NCBI RefSeq assembly: GCF_958295425.1
Contig: NC_081134.1
Location: 1,847,840 to 1,911,839 of the forward strand
DNA: 64,000 nt
Reading direction: 5' to 3'
From: Solea solea
Lineage: Eukaryota > Chordata > Actinopteri > Pleuronectiformes > Soleidae
This document shows positions 63,307-64,000 of the stretch, piece by piece. A program made the position numbers and the translations under genes. Position 1 is the stretch's first letter. Each line of letters starts with the position of its first letter. Below the pieces are notes generated by a model. The model was not told where the DNA came from. It saw only the letters and a list, made by a program, of their open reading frames with translations, and did no database searches.

Positions 63307-63375
63307 CTTCATCATTTCTGCTGCTGACTGCTGTGGGGAAGTTCCCCACAGCAGTCAGCAGCAGAAATGATGAAG
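63307..63375. repeat. Perfect 69-base palindrome, tox intron
   Basis: The 34 bases 63307-63340 are exactly the reverse complement of 63342-63375, with a single G between. The left arm begins CTTCATCATTTCTGCTG. Confidence 0.97.
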
Positions 63376-63856
63376 CTGTTGGATGAGCAGCAAATGAGCA
63401 GTTAAAGACATTTAAATAAGTGTCTCCATGGCGATGACAAATCCAAGATGAACTCACAAATTGATGCACGAGCAATGACTGCGGATCTTGTGAAAGATAA
63501 ACCGAAGTCTGTGAGGAGACGTACGAGTGTGTGAAAGATGTTCAATGTTTTCTCAAACCAACCATGTCAATTAGTGCTAATTACATATAAAAAATAACAT
63601 GAGTTATTATGTTTCCATTAATAAATGAAAGGTGATTTGTCGTGAAACGAACAACTGCTTTTTTATAACCTGATACACAAATAACAGGAATGAAGTGTGT
63701 GGTGTGTAACATTAACGTCGTCATTTAATGACATGTTTTCTCAAATGAACCGTGTCAATTAGAGATAATCGCCGATAAAACGATTACAATTAGTTGAAGA
63801 ATAAAGTTTCTATTAATAAATGAAAGATGTTCTTCTCATGCATATTTGTTTTTTAA

Positions 63857-64000
63857 CTAGGGCGGCAACATTTATCAACTGTTTTGATTCATTCATCCAT
63901 TATTTTTCCAGTTTTTGTTAATGATTAAAACGGAGATTTTGGTTTCTCGGTTTCTTAAATGTGAATATTTGCTGGAATCATTGAAAACTTTTATGGACTA
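63857..64000 (+). repeat. Dispersed fish repeat copy, partial (right window edge)
   Basis: Starts AGGGCGGCAACATTTATCAAC and continues GATTCATTC and TTTTTCCAG. Related to the copy at 61840-62025; runs to the window end. Confidence 0.4.

Overview
This window is vertebrate nuclear DNA, almost certainly from a ray-finned (teleost) fish. The genes are broken into many short exons with GT-AG introns. The reconstructed proteins match vertebrate families closely. The spacers carry typical fish microsatellites, LINE relics and small DNA transposons. There are no operons, phage genes or CRISPR arrays. All exon models were built by hand by joining splice sites so that phase and family sequence agree, and boundaries may be off by a base.

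Layout from left to right. (1) 1-3255, minus strand: the 5' part of a giant secreted protein, probably SCO-spondin (sspo): signal peptide, EMI domain, a Cys-rich module and the start of a von Willebrand D domain. (2) 3256-9778: spacer with an internally deleted LINE. (3) 10211 to about 15950, minus strand: complete map3k8 (TPL2/COT kinase). (4) 16203-22013, plus strand: complete mtpap (mitochondrial poly(A) polymerase), head-to-head with map3k8 across a short GC-rich promoter with a perfect NRF-1-type palindrome. (5) 22.4-24.3 kb: reiterated repeat array split by a LINE insertion. (6) About 24.7-32.6 kb: no credible protein, but a series of minus-strand splice-like sites leading from a TATA plus CRE promoter at 32.6 kb, interpreted as a possible spliced non-coding gene. 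A DNA transposon with terminal inverted repeats and a target duplication sits in its first intron. (7) 34704-41835, minus strand: complete dars2 (mitochondrial aspartyl-tRNA synthetase, 17 coding exons). (8) 42569-45303, plus strand: complete cryz (zeta-crystallin/quinone oxidoreductase), head-to-head with dars2. (9) 47511-50941, plus strand: membrane anchor and long cytoplasmic tail resembling LRRC53, without a visible leucine-rich ectodomain and with one in-frame TGA. (10) 53.87-63.05 kb, minus strand: the 3' half of a TOX-family HMG-box gene (best fit tox), whose introns hold a 1.2-kb AT-rich minisatellite and a hAT-like element.

Functional grouping. mtpap and dars2 are both nuclear genes for mitochondrial gene expression. 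The map3k8/mtpap neighbourhood matches human 10p11, and a cryz/lrrc53 neighbourhood matches human 1p31 (recalled synteny, not computed). The most interesting unexplained material is the candidate non-coding locus, the P-element-like insertion, several perfect short-loop palindromes, and the orphaned LRRC53-like tail with an intact 2.2-kb reading frame.
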